Below, one piece after another: positions 36,194-45,656 of a stretch of 64,000 nt of DNA. Made by a program: the position numbers and the translations under genes. Numbering within the stretch: the stretch's first letter is position 1; each line of letters begins with the position of its first letter. This stretch comes from Algoriphagus ratkowskyi. GTDB taxonomy: Bacteria; Bacteroidota; Bacteroidia; Cytophagales; Cyclobacteriaceae. The stretch spans positions 186,001 through 250,000 of the forward strand of contig NZ_MSSV01000009.1 in NCBI RefSeq assembly GCF_002150505.1, given 5' to 3'. The notes beneath the pieces are model-generated. The model saw nothing but the letters and a program-made list of their open reading frames with translations, did not search any database and had not been told where the DNA came from.

Positions 36194-37810
36194 ATGGCTT
36201 CAAGCACCAAATACATATTTATTACCGGAGGAGTTACCTCCTCTCTCGGCAAAGGCATTATCGCAGCTTCATTAGGCAAGCTGCTTCAGGCCAGAGGCTT
36301 CAAAGTAACCATCCAGAAATTTGATCCTTATCTTAATATAGATCCAGGAACGTTAAACCCTTATGAACATGGTGAATGCTATGTTACAGATGATGGGGCT
36401 GAAACAGACTTGGACCTGGGACATTACGAGCGTTTTCTAAACATCACTACTTCTCAGGATAATAACATCACTACTGGAAGGATCTATAACAACGTGATCA
36501 CTAGGGAACGTAAAGGTGAATTTCTGGGTAAAACCGTTCAGGTCATTCCGCACATTACAGACGAAATAAAATCCAACTTTTATAAGCTGGGTGAAGAAGG
36601 GAAATATGACGTAGTAATTACTGAAATCGGTGGTTGCGTTGGAGACATCGAATCTTTACCATTTATTGAAGCAGTAAGGCAAGCGAAATGGGATCTAGGT
36701 CCAAATCGTTTCTTAGTCATTCACCTGACGTTGATTCCTTATCTAAAAGCTGCCAAAGAATTAAAGACAAAGCCTACTCAGCATTCTGTTAAGCAATTGC
36801 TGGAAGCAGGTATACAGCCAGATATCTTGGTTTGTCGCACAGAATATCACTTACCTTCTGATGTCAAGAAGAAATTGGCGCTTTTCTGCAATGTCCAATT
36901 GAACAACGTGATTGAAGCGATGGATGCTGACTCGATCTACGATGTGCCTTTGTTGATGAAAAAGGAAAAATTAGATGAGCGTGTGATGACTAAGCTGAAG
37001 CTTACATCCAAAGAGAATACAGACTTGGAAAACTGGAAAGACTTCCTTGGAAAACTTAAAAACCCGACGCAAGAAGTAAAAATCGGTTTGGTTGGAAAGT
37101 ACGTCTCTTTACCCGACTCCTATAAATCTATCATAGAATCATTCACGCATGCTGGCGCTTCTATAGAATGTGAAGTAGATCTTCGTCTGATCTCATCAGA
37201 AGAAATAAATGCTGACAACATCGCTTCCAAACTAAAGGACCTAGATGGGATTTTAGTAGCTCCAGGTTTTGGAGAAAGAGGTTTTGAGGGAAAAATAGAA
37301 ACTGTCAAATACGCACGTGAAAATAACATTCCCTTTCTAGGAATTTGTCTTGGAATGCAGGTAGCTGTGATAGAGTACGCCAGAAACGTACTCCATCTGA
37401 ACGATGCGAATAGTACGGAAATGGATTCTGAGACGAAAAACCCTGTAATAGGGTTGATGGAAGATCAAAAAAATATAGATCAAATGGGTGGAACCATGCG
37501 ACTGGGTTCCTATGCTTGCGAACTCAAAAAGGGAAGTAAGTCCTTTCAGGCCTATGGAAAATCTAAAATCCAAGAGAGACACCGTCACCGATACGAATTT
37601 AATAATAAGTATCTAGAAGTATTGGAGGAAAATGGCATGATCGCTACCGGTAAAAATCCTGAGACAGGATTAGTGGAGATTGTAGAAATCAAAAACCATC
37701 CTTGGTTTGTCGGAGTCCAATTTCATCCAGAATATAAAAGTACAGTACTAACCCCACAGCCACTTTTCGTGAAATTCATCCAAGCGGCGGTGGACAATAA
37801 AATCAAATAG
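36194..37810 (+). CDS. pyrG: CTP synthase
   Basis: CTP synthase aminates UTP with ammonia from glutamine. The 538-residue protein has an N-terminal synthetase domain ([51 protein letters not shown]). A C-terminal class I amidotransferase domain follows, with [12 protein letters not shown], the nucleophile Cys in [18 protein letters not shown] and His-Glu in [11 protein letters not shown]. Length is normal. It is followed 42 nt later by yidC, so the two may be co-transcribed. Confidence 0.98.
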   Translation: MASSTKYIFITGGVTSSLGKGIIAASLGKLLQARGFKVTIQKFDPYLNIDPGTLNPYEHGECYVTDDGAETDLDLGHYERFLNITTSQDNNITTGRIYNNVITRERKGEFLGKTVQVIPHITDEIKSNFYKLGEEGKYDVVITEIGGCVGDIESLPFIEAVRQAKWDLGPNRFLVIHLTLIPYLKAAKELKTKPTQHSVKQLLEAGIQPDILVCRTEYHLPSDVKKKLALFCNVQLNNVIEAMDADSIYDVPLLMKKEKLDERVMTKLKLTSKENTDLENWKDFLGKLKNPTQEVKIGLVGKYVSLPDSYKSIIESFTHAGASIECEVDLRLISSEEINADNIASKLKDLDGILVAPGFGERGFEGKIETVKYARENNIPFLGICLGMQVAVIEYARNVLHLNDANSTEMDSETKNPVIGLMEDQKNIDQMGGTMRLGSYACELKKGSKSFQAYGKSKIQERHRHRYEFNNKYLEVLEENGMIATGKNPETGLVEIVEIKNHPWFVGVQFHPEYKSTVLTPQPLFVKFIQAAVDNKIK

Positions 37811-37852
37811 AACTTCCCCGAAGACTAGTTATCGGGTTTACGATTAAACTTT

Positions 37853-39658
37853 ATGGACAGAAATCAAGCAACTGGTTTGATCCTTTTTGCAGCGGTCATC
37901 TTGATCTATTCGCTTTTCTTTGCGAGCACTCCCGAGATGCCAGAAGTGGAAACAGTAACCACCGAGCAAGCAGAATCGAACCAATCAAATACAGCCGGTC
38001 AACAGACGATTGCAGATACCGTTTCTGAAAACGACAGCACGCTGGATGCAACAAGAGTTGCAAAATATGGTGTACTAGCTACTCTCACTGTGGGAGAGGA
38101 AAAAACGCTCATACTTGAAAATGACCTCATTCAGGTAGAGATTTCCTCCAAAGGAGCTGGCGTGAAAAAGGTAATTCTAAAGGAATACAAAAGTTCACAG
38201 ATGGAGCCTTTGGAACTTCTCAATGAAAAAAGTTCTAAAATGGACTTTCTTTTAGAAGGTAGAAATGGCCCTGTAGACCTGAAAGACCTTTATTTTACCT
38301 CATCAATAGAAAATAGCCAAAATGAGGAAGGGGTAAACACCAAGACTTTGACGTTAACTTCTGGAACTGAAAGTGGTCAAATCATCCAGTCATTCACGTT
38401 GACTGATGGAAGCTATCAGGTGCAGAAATCTTTCGAAATTGATCGCTACCAAGGTGTTTTCACAGGAACTGAACTCCTCTTCAATTGGGAAGATCAAGTA
38501 ATCGCCCAAGAAAGCAATCTTGCTGAATCCAGAAGACAATCTAGACTGAACTATTACACTTCCGAGGGTTCTTTTGACAATTTGGGAGCCGGTGATGATT
38601 TAGAGCAAGAAACAATTGGCGAGCCGGTGAAATGGGTTGGATTTAGTCAGCGATTCTTTACTGCAGCGATCATTGCAGACACCGACTTCAGAAATGTATC
38701 CGTCACTCAAAGCACACCAGAAGATAGTGCTATCGTACGTGTGATGACTACTAGCCTATCTATTCCTCTTCAAGACGGTAAGGTTAATTACACTTATTAC
38801 TTTGGTCCAGATGAGTATAAAACCTTAAAAAAGGTGACAGACGGATTTGAGGATAATGTGGACATGGGTTACTTCTTTGTCAGCTGGGTCAACAAGTACA
38901 TTATCGTCAACCTATTTGCCTTCCTAGAGAAGTTCTTCACCAACTATGGTGTCATCATAATCATCATCGTATTCCTGATCAAACTCGCACTTTTCCCACT
39001 AACCTACAAGTCCTACATAGGCATGGCGAAAATGCGTGTGATCAAACCAGAAATCGATGAACTGAAAGAAAAATACGGTGATGACGCTACGAAGATGCAA
39101 CAAGAGCAAATGAAGCTTTTCTCTAAATTGGGTGTAAGTCCAATCTCTGGATGTCTGCCAATGGTTCTTCAGATGCCATTCCTCTTTGCCTTATTTTTCT
39201 TCTTTCCTAACGCAATTGAGCTTCGTCAGGAGTCCTTCCTATGGGCTACTGATCTTTCGACCTACGACACCTTCTTCAACCTGCCGTTTACGATTCCATT
39301 CTATGGATCACACGTAAGTATGTTTACACTGCTGATGACTGTGTCTCAGATTGCGTACACCCACTTTAACAATCAGCTGACTACAGCAACTGGTCCAATG
39401 AAAAACTTGGGTTATATCATGCCAGTTATGTTTATGTTCATATTGAACTCCTACCCTGCTGGATTGAGCTTCTACTATTTCGTATCCAATGTGGTTACTT
39501 TTGGTCAGCAGGCTTTGATCAAACTATTTGTAGATGATGAGAAAATCCGTGCAAAAGTGGAAGAAAGCAAAGCGAAAAACGTGAACAAGAAGAAATCAAA
39601 GTTCCAGCAGAAACTGGAAGATGCGATGAAAGCTGGGGAAACTAGCCGTAAAAAATAA
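37853..39658 (+). CDS. yidC: Membrane protein insertase YidC
   Basis: YidC inserts and folds inner-membrane proteins with or without SecYEG. The 601 residues give an N-terminal transmembrane helix (about 7-24) and a periplasmic beta-sandwich (about 60-330, ILENDLIQVEISSKGAGVKKVILKEY). The Oxa1-like core has five helices (about 350-560), e.g. TYKSYIGMAKMRVIKPEIDELKEKYG, PISGCLPMVLQMPFLFALFF and PAGLSFYYFVSNVVTFGQQ. The C terminus is Lys-rich, as in homologues that bind ribosomes. A terminator follows. Confidence 0.97.
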   Translation: MDRNQATGLILFAAVILIYSLFFASTPEMPEVETVTTEQAESNQSNTAGQQTIADTVSENDSTLDATRVAKYGVLATLTVGEEKTLILENDLIQVEISSKGAGVKKVILKEYKSSQMEPLELLNEKSSKMDFLLEGRNGPVDLKDLYFTSSIENSQNEEGVNTKTLTLTSGTESGQIIQSFTLTDGSYQVQKSFEIDRYQGVFTGTELLFNWEDQVIAQESNLAESRRQSRLNYYTSEGSFDNLGAGDDLEQETIGEPVKWVGFSQRFFTAAIIADTDFRNVSVTQSTPEDSAIVRVMTTSLSIPLQDGKVNYTYYFGPDEYKTLKKVTDGFEDNVDMGYFFVSWVNKYIIVNLFAFLEKFFTNYGVIIIIIVFLIKLALFPLTYKSYIGMAKMRVIKPEIDELKEKYGDDATKMQQEQMKLFSKLGVSPISGCLPMVLQMPFLFALFFFFPNAIELRQESFLWATDLSTYDTFFNLPFTIPFYGSHVSMFTLLMTVSQIAYTHFNNQLTTATGPMKNLGYIMPVMFMFILNSYPAGLSFYYFVSNVVTFGQQALIKLFVDDEKIRAKVEESKAKNVNKKKSKFQQKLEDAMKAGETSRKK

Positions 39659-39681
39659 TTTAAAAGGGATTAAAAAACCAA

Positions 39682-39718
39682 GCCCCCATTAAGTTTACTA
39701 CTTTTTGGGGGCATTTTT
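39682..39718 (+). terminator. Terminator after yidC
   Basis: A GCCCCCA with TGGGGGC stem (39682-39688 and 39706-39712, 17-nt loop) is followed by five T residues. Confidence 0.75.
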
Positions 39719-39745
39719 ATGTTCAAATAAATCTACTCAGTTTGA

Positions 39746-39991
39746 TTATTGACAGGTATAGCTGGTATAATCATTTTTGACAAGGGACCAAAGCTTATTA
39801 GCCTCATCACGATAAGTGATCGTTAGGGTCGTTTTACTTATTTCAATATTCCCATTACTTATTACACTTGATCCGTCAGTTAGACCTATAGTACATGGAC
39901 CATTAATTTCCTTTACGTCAACTAACCTGGTGTCTTCAAAAAGGCTACAGCCGGACATAACCAAAATAAATAGGGGAAGACACTTTTTCAT
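39746..39991 (-). CDS. Small putative lipoprotein
   Basis: The 81-residue product begins MKKCLPLFILVMSGC, where the lipobox VMSGC places the lipidated Cys at 15. The mature part (about 66 residues) has strand-like repeats, e.g. GNIEISKTTLTITYRDEANKLW, and two further Cys residues (GPCTI, YTCQ), which could form a disulphide. No family is recognised. It converges with yidC and stands alone. Confidence 0.7.
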   Translation of the reverse strand: MKKCLPLFILVMSGCSLFEDTRLVDVKEINGPCTIGLTDGSSVISNGNIEISKTTLTITYRDEANKLWSLVKNDYTSYTCQ

Positions 39992-40463
39992 TGCAATGAT
40001 GGGTAAATTTGTTTGTCGAAAATGGAGAAATTTTTACTCTAAAAAAAAGTATCCTCAAAAGAAGCTGCTGAAAATGTACTAAAAAACCCAAAACTATAAA
40101 TGAGTCTTTTGGCATAAACGGCTCCATGGTTTAATCCAGATTTCATCCTGGTTTAAAATTTTAGGATGTATTCACCTAAGTAATCACATCTGTAAAGAAA
40201 TGAAAACTAGCTAAAGTAGAAGGCAAATGTTCTTTCAATCAATTTCTGAAATTTCACCATAAAGGTCTTACAAGTAATAAAACCATTCAAAACACTAGAA
40301 TGGTTGTGCGGAGAAGGATCTTTAACAGCCTGCGTCCATGTAATCAGAAACTAGTAAACCTTGACATTTATATCTTCTTCCTTGCCCCATAAGGCCGCAC
40401 GCAATAGTAACGGTATTAAGGGTTGAGAATTCTATCTATCAGCTAAACGACTATTCAGCAGGC
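39992..40463. other. Non-coding region, no gene seen
   Basis: About 470 nt of AT-rich sequence with a few GC-rich spots (e.g. near 40305 and 40395) lie between the small lipoprotein and a coding-like fragment. No frame with a start codon looks like a gene. Confidence 0.4.
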
Positions 40464-40673
40464 TTAAAATCGTGTCACTAGACTTTTGATTAGTTTCATA
40501 CTGGCATCATTCTGGGCTAAATGTGATTTAACCTTTATAATAAAAAAATCATCTTTAATTCCTTTAATTGTTTGGAACAATGGTGTTATAAAAAAATCAT
40601 TATCGCCGTTATCTATGAAATTCCACCTTATGACTGCAATAAGATTCTCTTGGTCACCAACTAAAATATCATC
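40464..40673 (-). pseudogene. Possible 3' gene fragment
   Basis: A minus-strand frame open for 69 codons runs from a TAG at 40674-40676 to a TAA at 40464-40466. It reads ILVGDQENLIAVIRWNF, DNDFFITPLFQTIKGI, DDFFIIKVKSHLAQND, which looks protein-like. It has no start codon at the left. The match to a SnoaL/NTF2-like end is only an impression. Confidence 0.25.
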
Positions 40674-40696
40674 CTAAAACGCCCTTGGCCTGAAAT

Positions 40697-40726
40697 AGAA
40701 AAAGCTCAGCAGTTACGCTGAGCTTT
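40697..40726 (-). terminator. Terminator of tRNA-Arg
   Basis: On the minus strand a perfect 10-bp stem (AAAGCTCAGC with GCTGAGCTTT, 6-nt loop) with a run of T residues begins 2 nt after the tRNA 3' end. Confidence 0.85.
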
Positions 40727-40727
40727 G

Positions 40728-40801
40728 TGACCTCGTCAAGATTCAAACTTGAAACCTCCTGAGCCGTAATCAGGTGCTCTATTCAGTTGAGCTACGAAGC
40801 C
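40728..40801 (-). tRNA. tRNA-Arg (anticodon ACG)
   Basis: The minus-strand cloverleaf has acceptor GGCTTCG pairing with CGAGGTC, a D arm with TAGCTCAACTGAATAGAGC, anticodon stem CCTGA with TCAGG around loop TTACGGC (anticodon ACG), and T arm TCAAG-TTTGAAT-CTTGA. It is 74 nt and has no encoded CCA. Confidence 0.93.
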
Positions 40802-40940
40802 GAATTGGAATGCAAAGGTATCCAAAATTCGATTTGATCCAAATAAACAGCCACAAGAAATTTAGAATTTTTCAACCTGCGCTACTTTTCCCCTTAAGAA
40901 TAATTAAGATCAAAAAAGGGGTAAATCCTCTGGGATTTCC

Positions 40941-40948
40941 TATTTTTG
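40941..40948 (+). promoter_or_regulatory. Candidate -7 box of the beta-barrel gene
   Basis: TATTTTTG matches TAnnTTTG and lies 31 nt before the start codon. No clear -33 TTTG is found. Confidence 0.4.
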
Positions 40949-40979
40949 CCCGCATTGAATGCATTATAAGTAAACCAAT

Positions 40980-41738
40980 TTGATGAAAAAAATATACACC
41001 TTCCTACTAGCCTTTGCTTTGATTCAAACAGCTTTCGCTCAGGACACCCTGGAAATTGCAAAAAAATCAAAGACTTCCATCGGAGGAAGACCTAACATTC
41101 CAAGTGATTTGAAGTTTGAATTTGGCTTTAATCAACTCAATAACAGGTCAGAAGACATGAGTATTCGCTTCTTAGGCTCCCGCACATTCAATGTTTACTA
41201 TCAGTATCCTGTTTCCATTTTCGGTGATGCGTCTGGATTCACAATGGACATTGGTATCGGATTAGGAACAGACAAATATGCATTCAAGGATGATCAGACT
41301 TTATACAACAACCCAGCTTTAGGTCCAGAATCAAGTGTGTTGAAAGATATTACTGATGTGTTGGGTACTAATATTAACATTAAGAAAAATACAGTCGCCG
41401 CTAATTACGTTGACATTCCGCTAGATTTCACCTACCACTTCAACAAGGCGAACTACACAAAGGGCTTTCAAGTTAGTGTTGGTGGGAAATTCGGATACTT
41501 ATACGAGTCACATACCAAAGTGAAGTATGAGGACGCTGCTGATCTTAAAAGACAAGTCAAAGATTCTCAAAATTATGGTTTCGAGAAATTTCGATATGGT
41601 TTATCTGTGAAAGCTGGATCCCCCGGATTTTATGCATGGAGTTACTTTGGCTTGAATCAAGTATTTCAAAAAGGTCTTGGTCCAAATGGCACAGAAGCAA
41701 CTCAAATCAACTTTGGTATTGCTGTGAATGTTTTCTAA
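40980..41738 (+). CDS. Outer-membrane beta-barrel protein
   Basis: The 252-residue product has a signal peptide (ending AFAQD; a second Met follows the first, so the start may be 3 nt later). The mature part has alternating hydrophobic strands such as FTMDIGIGLGTDKYAF, VDIPLDFTYHFNKANY, GFQVSVGGKFGYLYES and LSVKAGSPGFYAWSYFG. It ends in an aromatic C-terminal residue (VNVF), a common outer-membrane insertion feature. This fits the PorT/OmpA-like barrel group; substrate unknown. A shared terminator lies between it and the convergent gene. Confidence 0.8.
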   Translation: MMKKIYTFLLAFALIQTAFAQDTLEIAKKSKTSIGGRPNIPSDLKFEFGFNQLNNRSEDMSIRFLGSRTFNVYYQYPVSIFGDASGFTMDIGIGLGTDKYAFKDDQTLYNNPALGPESSVLKDITDVLGTNINIKKNTVAANYVDIPLDFTYHFNKANYTKGFQVSVGGKFGYLYESHTKVKYEDAADLKRQVKDSQNYGFEKFRYGLSVKAGSPGFYAWSYFGLNQVFQKGLGPNGTEATQINFGIAVNVF

Positions 41739-41761
41739 AGAGAGATTCTTTAATAAAAATT

Positions 41762-41789
41762 AAAACCGAACTAACGTTCGGTTTTTTTT
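41762..41789. terminator. Shared terminator between convergent genes
   Basis: A 10-bp stem (41762-41771 with 41776-41785, TAAC loop) has a T run on the plus strand and an A/T-rich tract on the other. It ends just at the stop of the minus-strand gene. Confidence 0.8.
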
Positions 41790-42408
41790 ATGCCCAAATC
41801 CAGCTAAATCCAATAAAACAAAGGGTAAACCCAAAAATTAGTCCTATATAAATCTCGGTAGGCCTATGAGCGTCCAAGTGTAACCTAACTGTTCCAACTA
41901 GCCCAGCCAACATCAAGAGGCCTAATAAAGGATATACTGGCTGAAACGTAGGGAATCTATATCCTAGCACAAGCACGGCAGCAAGCAAGCCACCCATACC
42001 AGTCATGTGTGCAGACATCTTCCAGAAAAAAGTAACAATAGTAAGTAGTACAATAGCCAAAGTTATCACCCCTAATGCTTGCCAGAGAATAGGGTCCAGT
42101 TCATTCATCTCTCTTAAAAAATAAACCGTAAGGAGGTAATAAATGCTTGTTACTGTGAATGGGATTGCTCGATCCTTTAGCTCCGCCATATGGACACTTT
42201 TCAGAGTACCGCTTAATCTCAATCCAAAAATGGTAACCATAGGGATAACCAAAGTGGATAATACGAGAAGATAGAACAGCCGACTTTTGAATGACTCAGG
42301 AATACTAGTTGCCTCTGGCACTACAAATAGAGCTAAGCCAAAAACCAAACTGGGTACCACCAATGGCTGCAATACAACTGAAATAATCAATGAAAAAACT
42401 CTCTTCAC
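41788..42408 (-). CDS. Integral membrane protein, possibly PAP2-related
   Basis: The 206 residues include about five to six hydrophobic helices, e.g. FYLLVLSTLVIPMVTIFGLRL and LGVITLAIVLLTIVTFFW. The C-terminal HLDAHRPTEIYIGLIFGF resembles the final motif of PAP2 phosphatases (H....H), though the SGH motif is not visible, so assignment is weak. Its start codon GTG overlaps the stop of rpoN (TAGTG), which indicates coupling. Function unknown; a lipid-phosphatase role is inference. Confidence 0.6.
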   Translation of the reverse strand: MKRVFSLIISVVLQPLVVPSLVFGLALFVVPEATSIPESFKSRLFYLLVLSTLVIPMVTIFGLRLSGTLKSVHMAELKDRAIPFTVTSIYYLLTVYFLREMNELDPILWQALGVITLAIVLLTIVTFFWKMSAHMTGMGGLLAAVLVLGYRFPTFQPVYPLLGLLMLAGLVGTVRLHLDAHRPTEIYIGLIFGFTLCFIGFSWIWA

Positions 42409-43862
42409 TACAATTCCTTTCTAAGTCTGGCAACAGGAATTTGAAGCTGCTCACGATATTTAGCCACGGTTCTTCGCGCGATGTTATATCCTTTACCATT
42501 TAGCATCTTGACGAGCTTATCATCGGAAAGTGGCTTCTTCTTGTCTTCTGCGTCAACCATACTTTGCAGCACAGATTTCACTTCGCGATTACTCACGTCC
42601 TCACCGCTATCAGTAGAGATACCTTCAGAGAAGAAGTACTTTAGTGGATAGACGCCGAACTCTGTTTGAATGGCTTTACTATTTGCTACTCTAGACACAG
42701 TAGAAATATCCATATCAATCCGCTCTGCAATATCTTTCAAAATCATCGGACGAAGATTGGTCTCATCTCCATCGATGAAAAACTCCTTTTGATACTGCAG
42801 GATCGCTTCCATAGTTCTCAAAAGAGTATTTTGCCGCTGCTTGATGGCATCGATAAACCATTTGGCGGCATCTAATTTTTGCTTTACAAATGTGACCGTT
42901 TCTTTGAGTTTTTTATCCCGCTTATCACTCTTATCATATGCGTCAAACATCTCTGAATAAGATCTGGAAATCCTCAATTCAGGTGCATTTTTAGAGTTCA
43001 AACTAATCTCAAATTTGCCGGCCGTATTTGTCAGCATGAAATCTGGTATGATATATTGAGTGCGAACTAATCCATCTGCCACTCCTCCCGGCTTTGGGTT
43101 GAGCTTTGTGATCAGATTAACTGCATCCTTTGTCTGCTCGTCATTGAGGTCACATCGCTTCTGAATTTTGGCATAGTGCTTTTTTGTGAATTCATCAAAG
43201 CAATCATGCATTATCCTCAGCGCATTGCGTACGATAGGGTCGTCAGGATGATCCTTGCGCTCTAACTGTATAGTAAGGCATTCTTGAAGGTTTCTAGAGG
43301 CGATACCTGCTGGATCAAAAGTTTGGATCTTTCTCAGGATCTCCTCCAGTTCGTCTGTATCAGTTTCTATATTTTGGCTAAAAGCCAAGTCATTAATTAT
43401 TGCTTCGAGATCTCTCCTGATGTAGCCATCATTCTCAATACTTCCGATCAGCTGCTCACCGATAATCTTTTTTCTATCATCTAGTCTGAGGAAATTCAAC
43501 TGAGAGACTAGCTGCTCATGGAGAGATGATTGACTGGAAATAGGAATTTCTCGATCTTCCTCGTCGGCATTATAGTTACCGTCACCTTGCATTTTGTACC
43601 CCCCATACTCATCATCAAGGTAATCATCGATATTTACATCGCGTTCATCCTGTGGAGACTCCTCTTCATAGTTATCTTCATAATCTTCATCCGCACTATC
43701 TTTTTCTTCTGTTTTACCTTCTTCCAGCGCTGGATTAATTTCGAGTTCCTCTTCAATTCGGGTGTCTAATTCGGCAGTCGGGACCTGCAGCAACTTGATA
43801 AATTGTATCTGCTGAGGAGATAACTTCTGAGAAAGTGATTGGCTAAGATTTAACTTTTGCAT
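42408..43862 (-). CDS. rpoN: RNA polymerase sigma-54 factor
   Basis: The 484-residue protein has the N-terminal activator-interacting region (LSQSLSQKLSPQQIQFIKLLQVPTAEL). A strongly acidic linker follows (about 50-120, many Asp/Glu residues). The core-binding part contains FDPAGIASRNLQECLTIQLE. The DNA-binding region has the HTH (ISTVSRVANSKAIQTEFGVYPLKYFF) and the RpoN box ARRTVAKYRE near the C terminus. Sigma-54 directs transcription of -24/-12 promoters with enhancer-binding proteins; no activator gene is visible in this window. It is upstream of a coupled membrane-protein gene. Confidence 0.96.
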   Translation of the reverse strand: MQKLNLSQSLSQKLSPQQIQFIKLLQVPTAELDTRIEEELEINPALEEGKTEEKDSADEDYEDNYEEESPQDERDVNIDDYLDDEYGGYKMQGDGNYNADEEDREIPISSQSSLHEQLVSQLNFLRLDDRKKIIGEQLIGSIENDGYIRRDLEAIINDLAFSQNIETDTDELEEILRKIQTFDPAGIASRNLQECLTIQLERKDHPDDPIVRNALRIMHDCFDEFTKKHYAKIQKRCDLNDEQTKDAVNLITKLNPKPGGVADGLVRTQYIIPDFMLTNTAGKFEISLNSKNAPELRISRSYSEMFDAYDKSDKRDKKLKETVTFVKQKLDAAKWFIDAIKQRQNTLLRTMEAILQYQKEFFIDGDETNLRPMILKDIAERIDMDISTVSRVANSKAIQTEFGVYPLKYFFSEGISTDSGEDVSNREVKSVLQSMVDAEDKKKPLSDDKLVKMLNGKGYNIARRTVAKYREQLQIPVARLRKEL

Positions 43863-43929
43863 TCAGTATGGGATAAAACCTGCTGTTTGGGTTCAAAAAA
43901 GGCCTTTTCGTTTGAAAAAGCCCTTATGC

Positions 43930-43937
43930 CAAAGTTA
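43930..43937 (-). promoter_or_regulatory. Candidate -7 box of rpoN
   Basis: Minus strand TAACTTTG matches TAnnTTTG and lies about 67 nt before the start at 43862. No clear -33 element. Confidence 0.35.
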
Positions 43938-44042
43938 GGAAAAACAAGCAATCTTTTGATAAAAAGCTTATTTAATCGTTTTTTTGCATTCCTTTTAACT
44001 TATTCGCGGACTGAAATACACCCGCACTAACAAATACATCAA

Positions 44043-45494
44043 ATGGCATTTAATAAACGAATCAAAATCAAGACCATCCTGGATACAAATCCGATTGGAA
44101 CAGAAGTGACGCTGATGGGCTGGGTTCGTACCAAAAGAGGAAACAAAAACGTTTCTTTCATCGCACTGAATGACGGCTCTATCATTACCAATTACCAAGT
44201 GGTGGCTGATCCAAATTTAATTTCTGAGGAAGTTCTTAAAAAATGTACCACTGGCGCCTGTCTTAAAGTCACTGGAAATGTAGTAGCCTCTCAGGGTGCT
44301 GGACAAAGCTCAGAGCTCAATGCTATAGTTATTGAAATATTAGGCGAAGCAGATCCTGAAAAATATCCCCTGCAGCCAAAAAAACATTCGATGGAATTCC
44401 TTCGAGAAAATGCGCATTTGAGAATGCGTACCAGTACGTTTAGCGCTGTTTTCAGAGTTAGACATGCCTTAGCTTTTGCCGTACATAAATATTTCAATGA
44501 CAAGGGATTTTTCTACATCCATACACCAATCATCACAGCCTCTGATGCAGAAGGTGCTGGGGAAACATTTAAAGTAACTACGCTTGACCTGAAAAACCCG
44601 CCAAAGAATGATGACGGAACGATAGACTATACGAAAGATTTCTTTGAAAGAGAGACCAATCTGACGGTTTCTGGGCAATTGGAAGGCGAACTTGCAGCCA
44701 TGGCCCTAGCAGACATCTATACATTTGGCCCAACTTTCCGTGCTGAGAATTCGAATACTACCAGGCATTTGGCTGAGTTCTGGATGATAGAGCCAGAAAT
44801 GGCTTTCTACGATGCAGAAGACAATGCTGATCTAGCAGAGGACTTCTTGAAATATGTGATTCAATATGCACTTGACAATTGTGGGGAAGATTTAGCATTT
44901 CTTGATGCCAGACTTCTGGAGGATGAAAAGGTTAAGCCTGCAGATCAGCGTAGCGAAATGAGCTTAATTGATAAGTTGAAATTTGTTGCAGATAATGACT
45001 TCGTAAGAATCACATACACGGAGGCCATTGATATTCTAAGAAATTCTAACCCTAACAAGAAAAAGAAATTCTCTTACCTAATCGATTCTTGGGGTGCGGA
45101 TTTGCAATCTGAGCATGAGCGATTCTTGGTTGAAAAGCATTTCAAAAAGCCCGTTATCTTGACTGATTACCCTAAAGACATCAAGTCGTTCTACATGCGT
45201 CAAAATGAAGACGGAAAAACTGTGGCGGCTATGGACATCCTATTTCCTGGTATAGGTGAAATAGTAGGAGGATCGCAGCGAGAAGAACGTATGGATGTGC
45301 TGACCAAAAGAATGGAAGAAATGAACATCCCACAAGATGAAATGTGGTGGTACCTAGACACCAGAAGATTTGGAGCGACACCGCATGCAGGCTTCGGACT
45401 TGGCTTTGAGCGAATGGTACTCTTCGTCACAGGAATGGGTAATATTAGGGATGTGATCGCATTCCCACGAACTCCCGGAAATTCCGAATTTTAA
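44043..45494 (+). CDS. asnS: Asparaginyl-tRNA synthetase
   Basis: AsnRS charges tRNA-Asn. The 483-residue class II synthetase has an N-terminal OB-fold ([22 protein letters not shown]). Class II motifs follow: motif 2 in [22 protein letters not shown], and motif 3 in [12 protein letters not shown]. AsnRS rather than AspRS is favoured by the sequence style of the N-terminal domain and length (AspRS is longer in bacteria). It is divergent from rpoN and ends in a strong terminator. Confidence 0.95.
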   Translation: MAFNKRIKIKTILDTNPIGTEVTLMGWVRTKRGNKNVSFIALNDGSIITNYQVVADPNLISEEVLKKCTTGACLKVTGNVVASQGAGQSSELNAIVIEILGEADPEKYPLQPKKHSMEFLRENAHLRMRTSTFSAVFRVRHALAFAVHKYFNDKGFFYIHTPIITASDAEGAGETFKVTTLDLKNPPKNDDGTIDYTKDFFERETNLTVSGQLEGELAAMALADIYTFGPTFRAENSNTTRHLAEFWMIEPEMAFYDAEDNADLAEDFLKYVIQYALDNCGEDLAFLDARLLEDEKVKPADQRSEMSLIDKLKFVADNDFVRITYTEAIDILRNSNPNKKKKFSYLIDSWGADLQSEHERFLVEKHFKKPVILTDYPKDIKSFYMRQNEDGKTVAAMDILFPGIGEIVGGSQREERMDVLTKRMEEMNIPQDEMWWYLDTRRFGATPHAGFGLGFERMVLFVTGMGNIRDVIAFPRTPGNSEF

Positions 45495-45500
45495 CACACG

Positions 45501-45530
45501 AAAGCCCGATAGAAATATCGGGCTTTTTTT
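45501..45530 (+). terminator. Terminator of asnS
   Basis: An 11-bp stem (45501-45511 with 45516-45526) with a GAAA loop is followed by T residues. Confidence 0.9.
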
Positions 45531-45656
45531 GATTGTTATTTATTGTGGCAATGGTTACAAAATAATTACGCAAAGAACACAGCTAAATAGTGTAGTGAAA
45601 ATTGATAAGCCAAAAAATCCCTACAGGACATTAAAAAGTTGCTTAAAAGCTATGAT

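Noticed and set aside
42408-43862. Acidic stretch of rpoN as a frameshift artefact
   Set aside because: Acidic linkers are common in Bacteroidota sigma-54, and the frame is intact on both sides.
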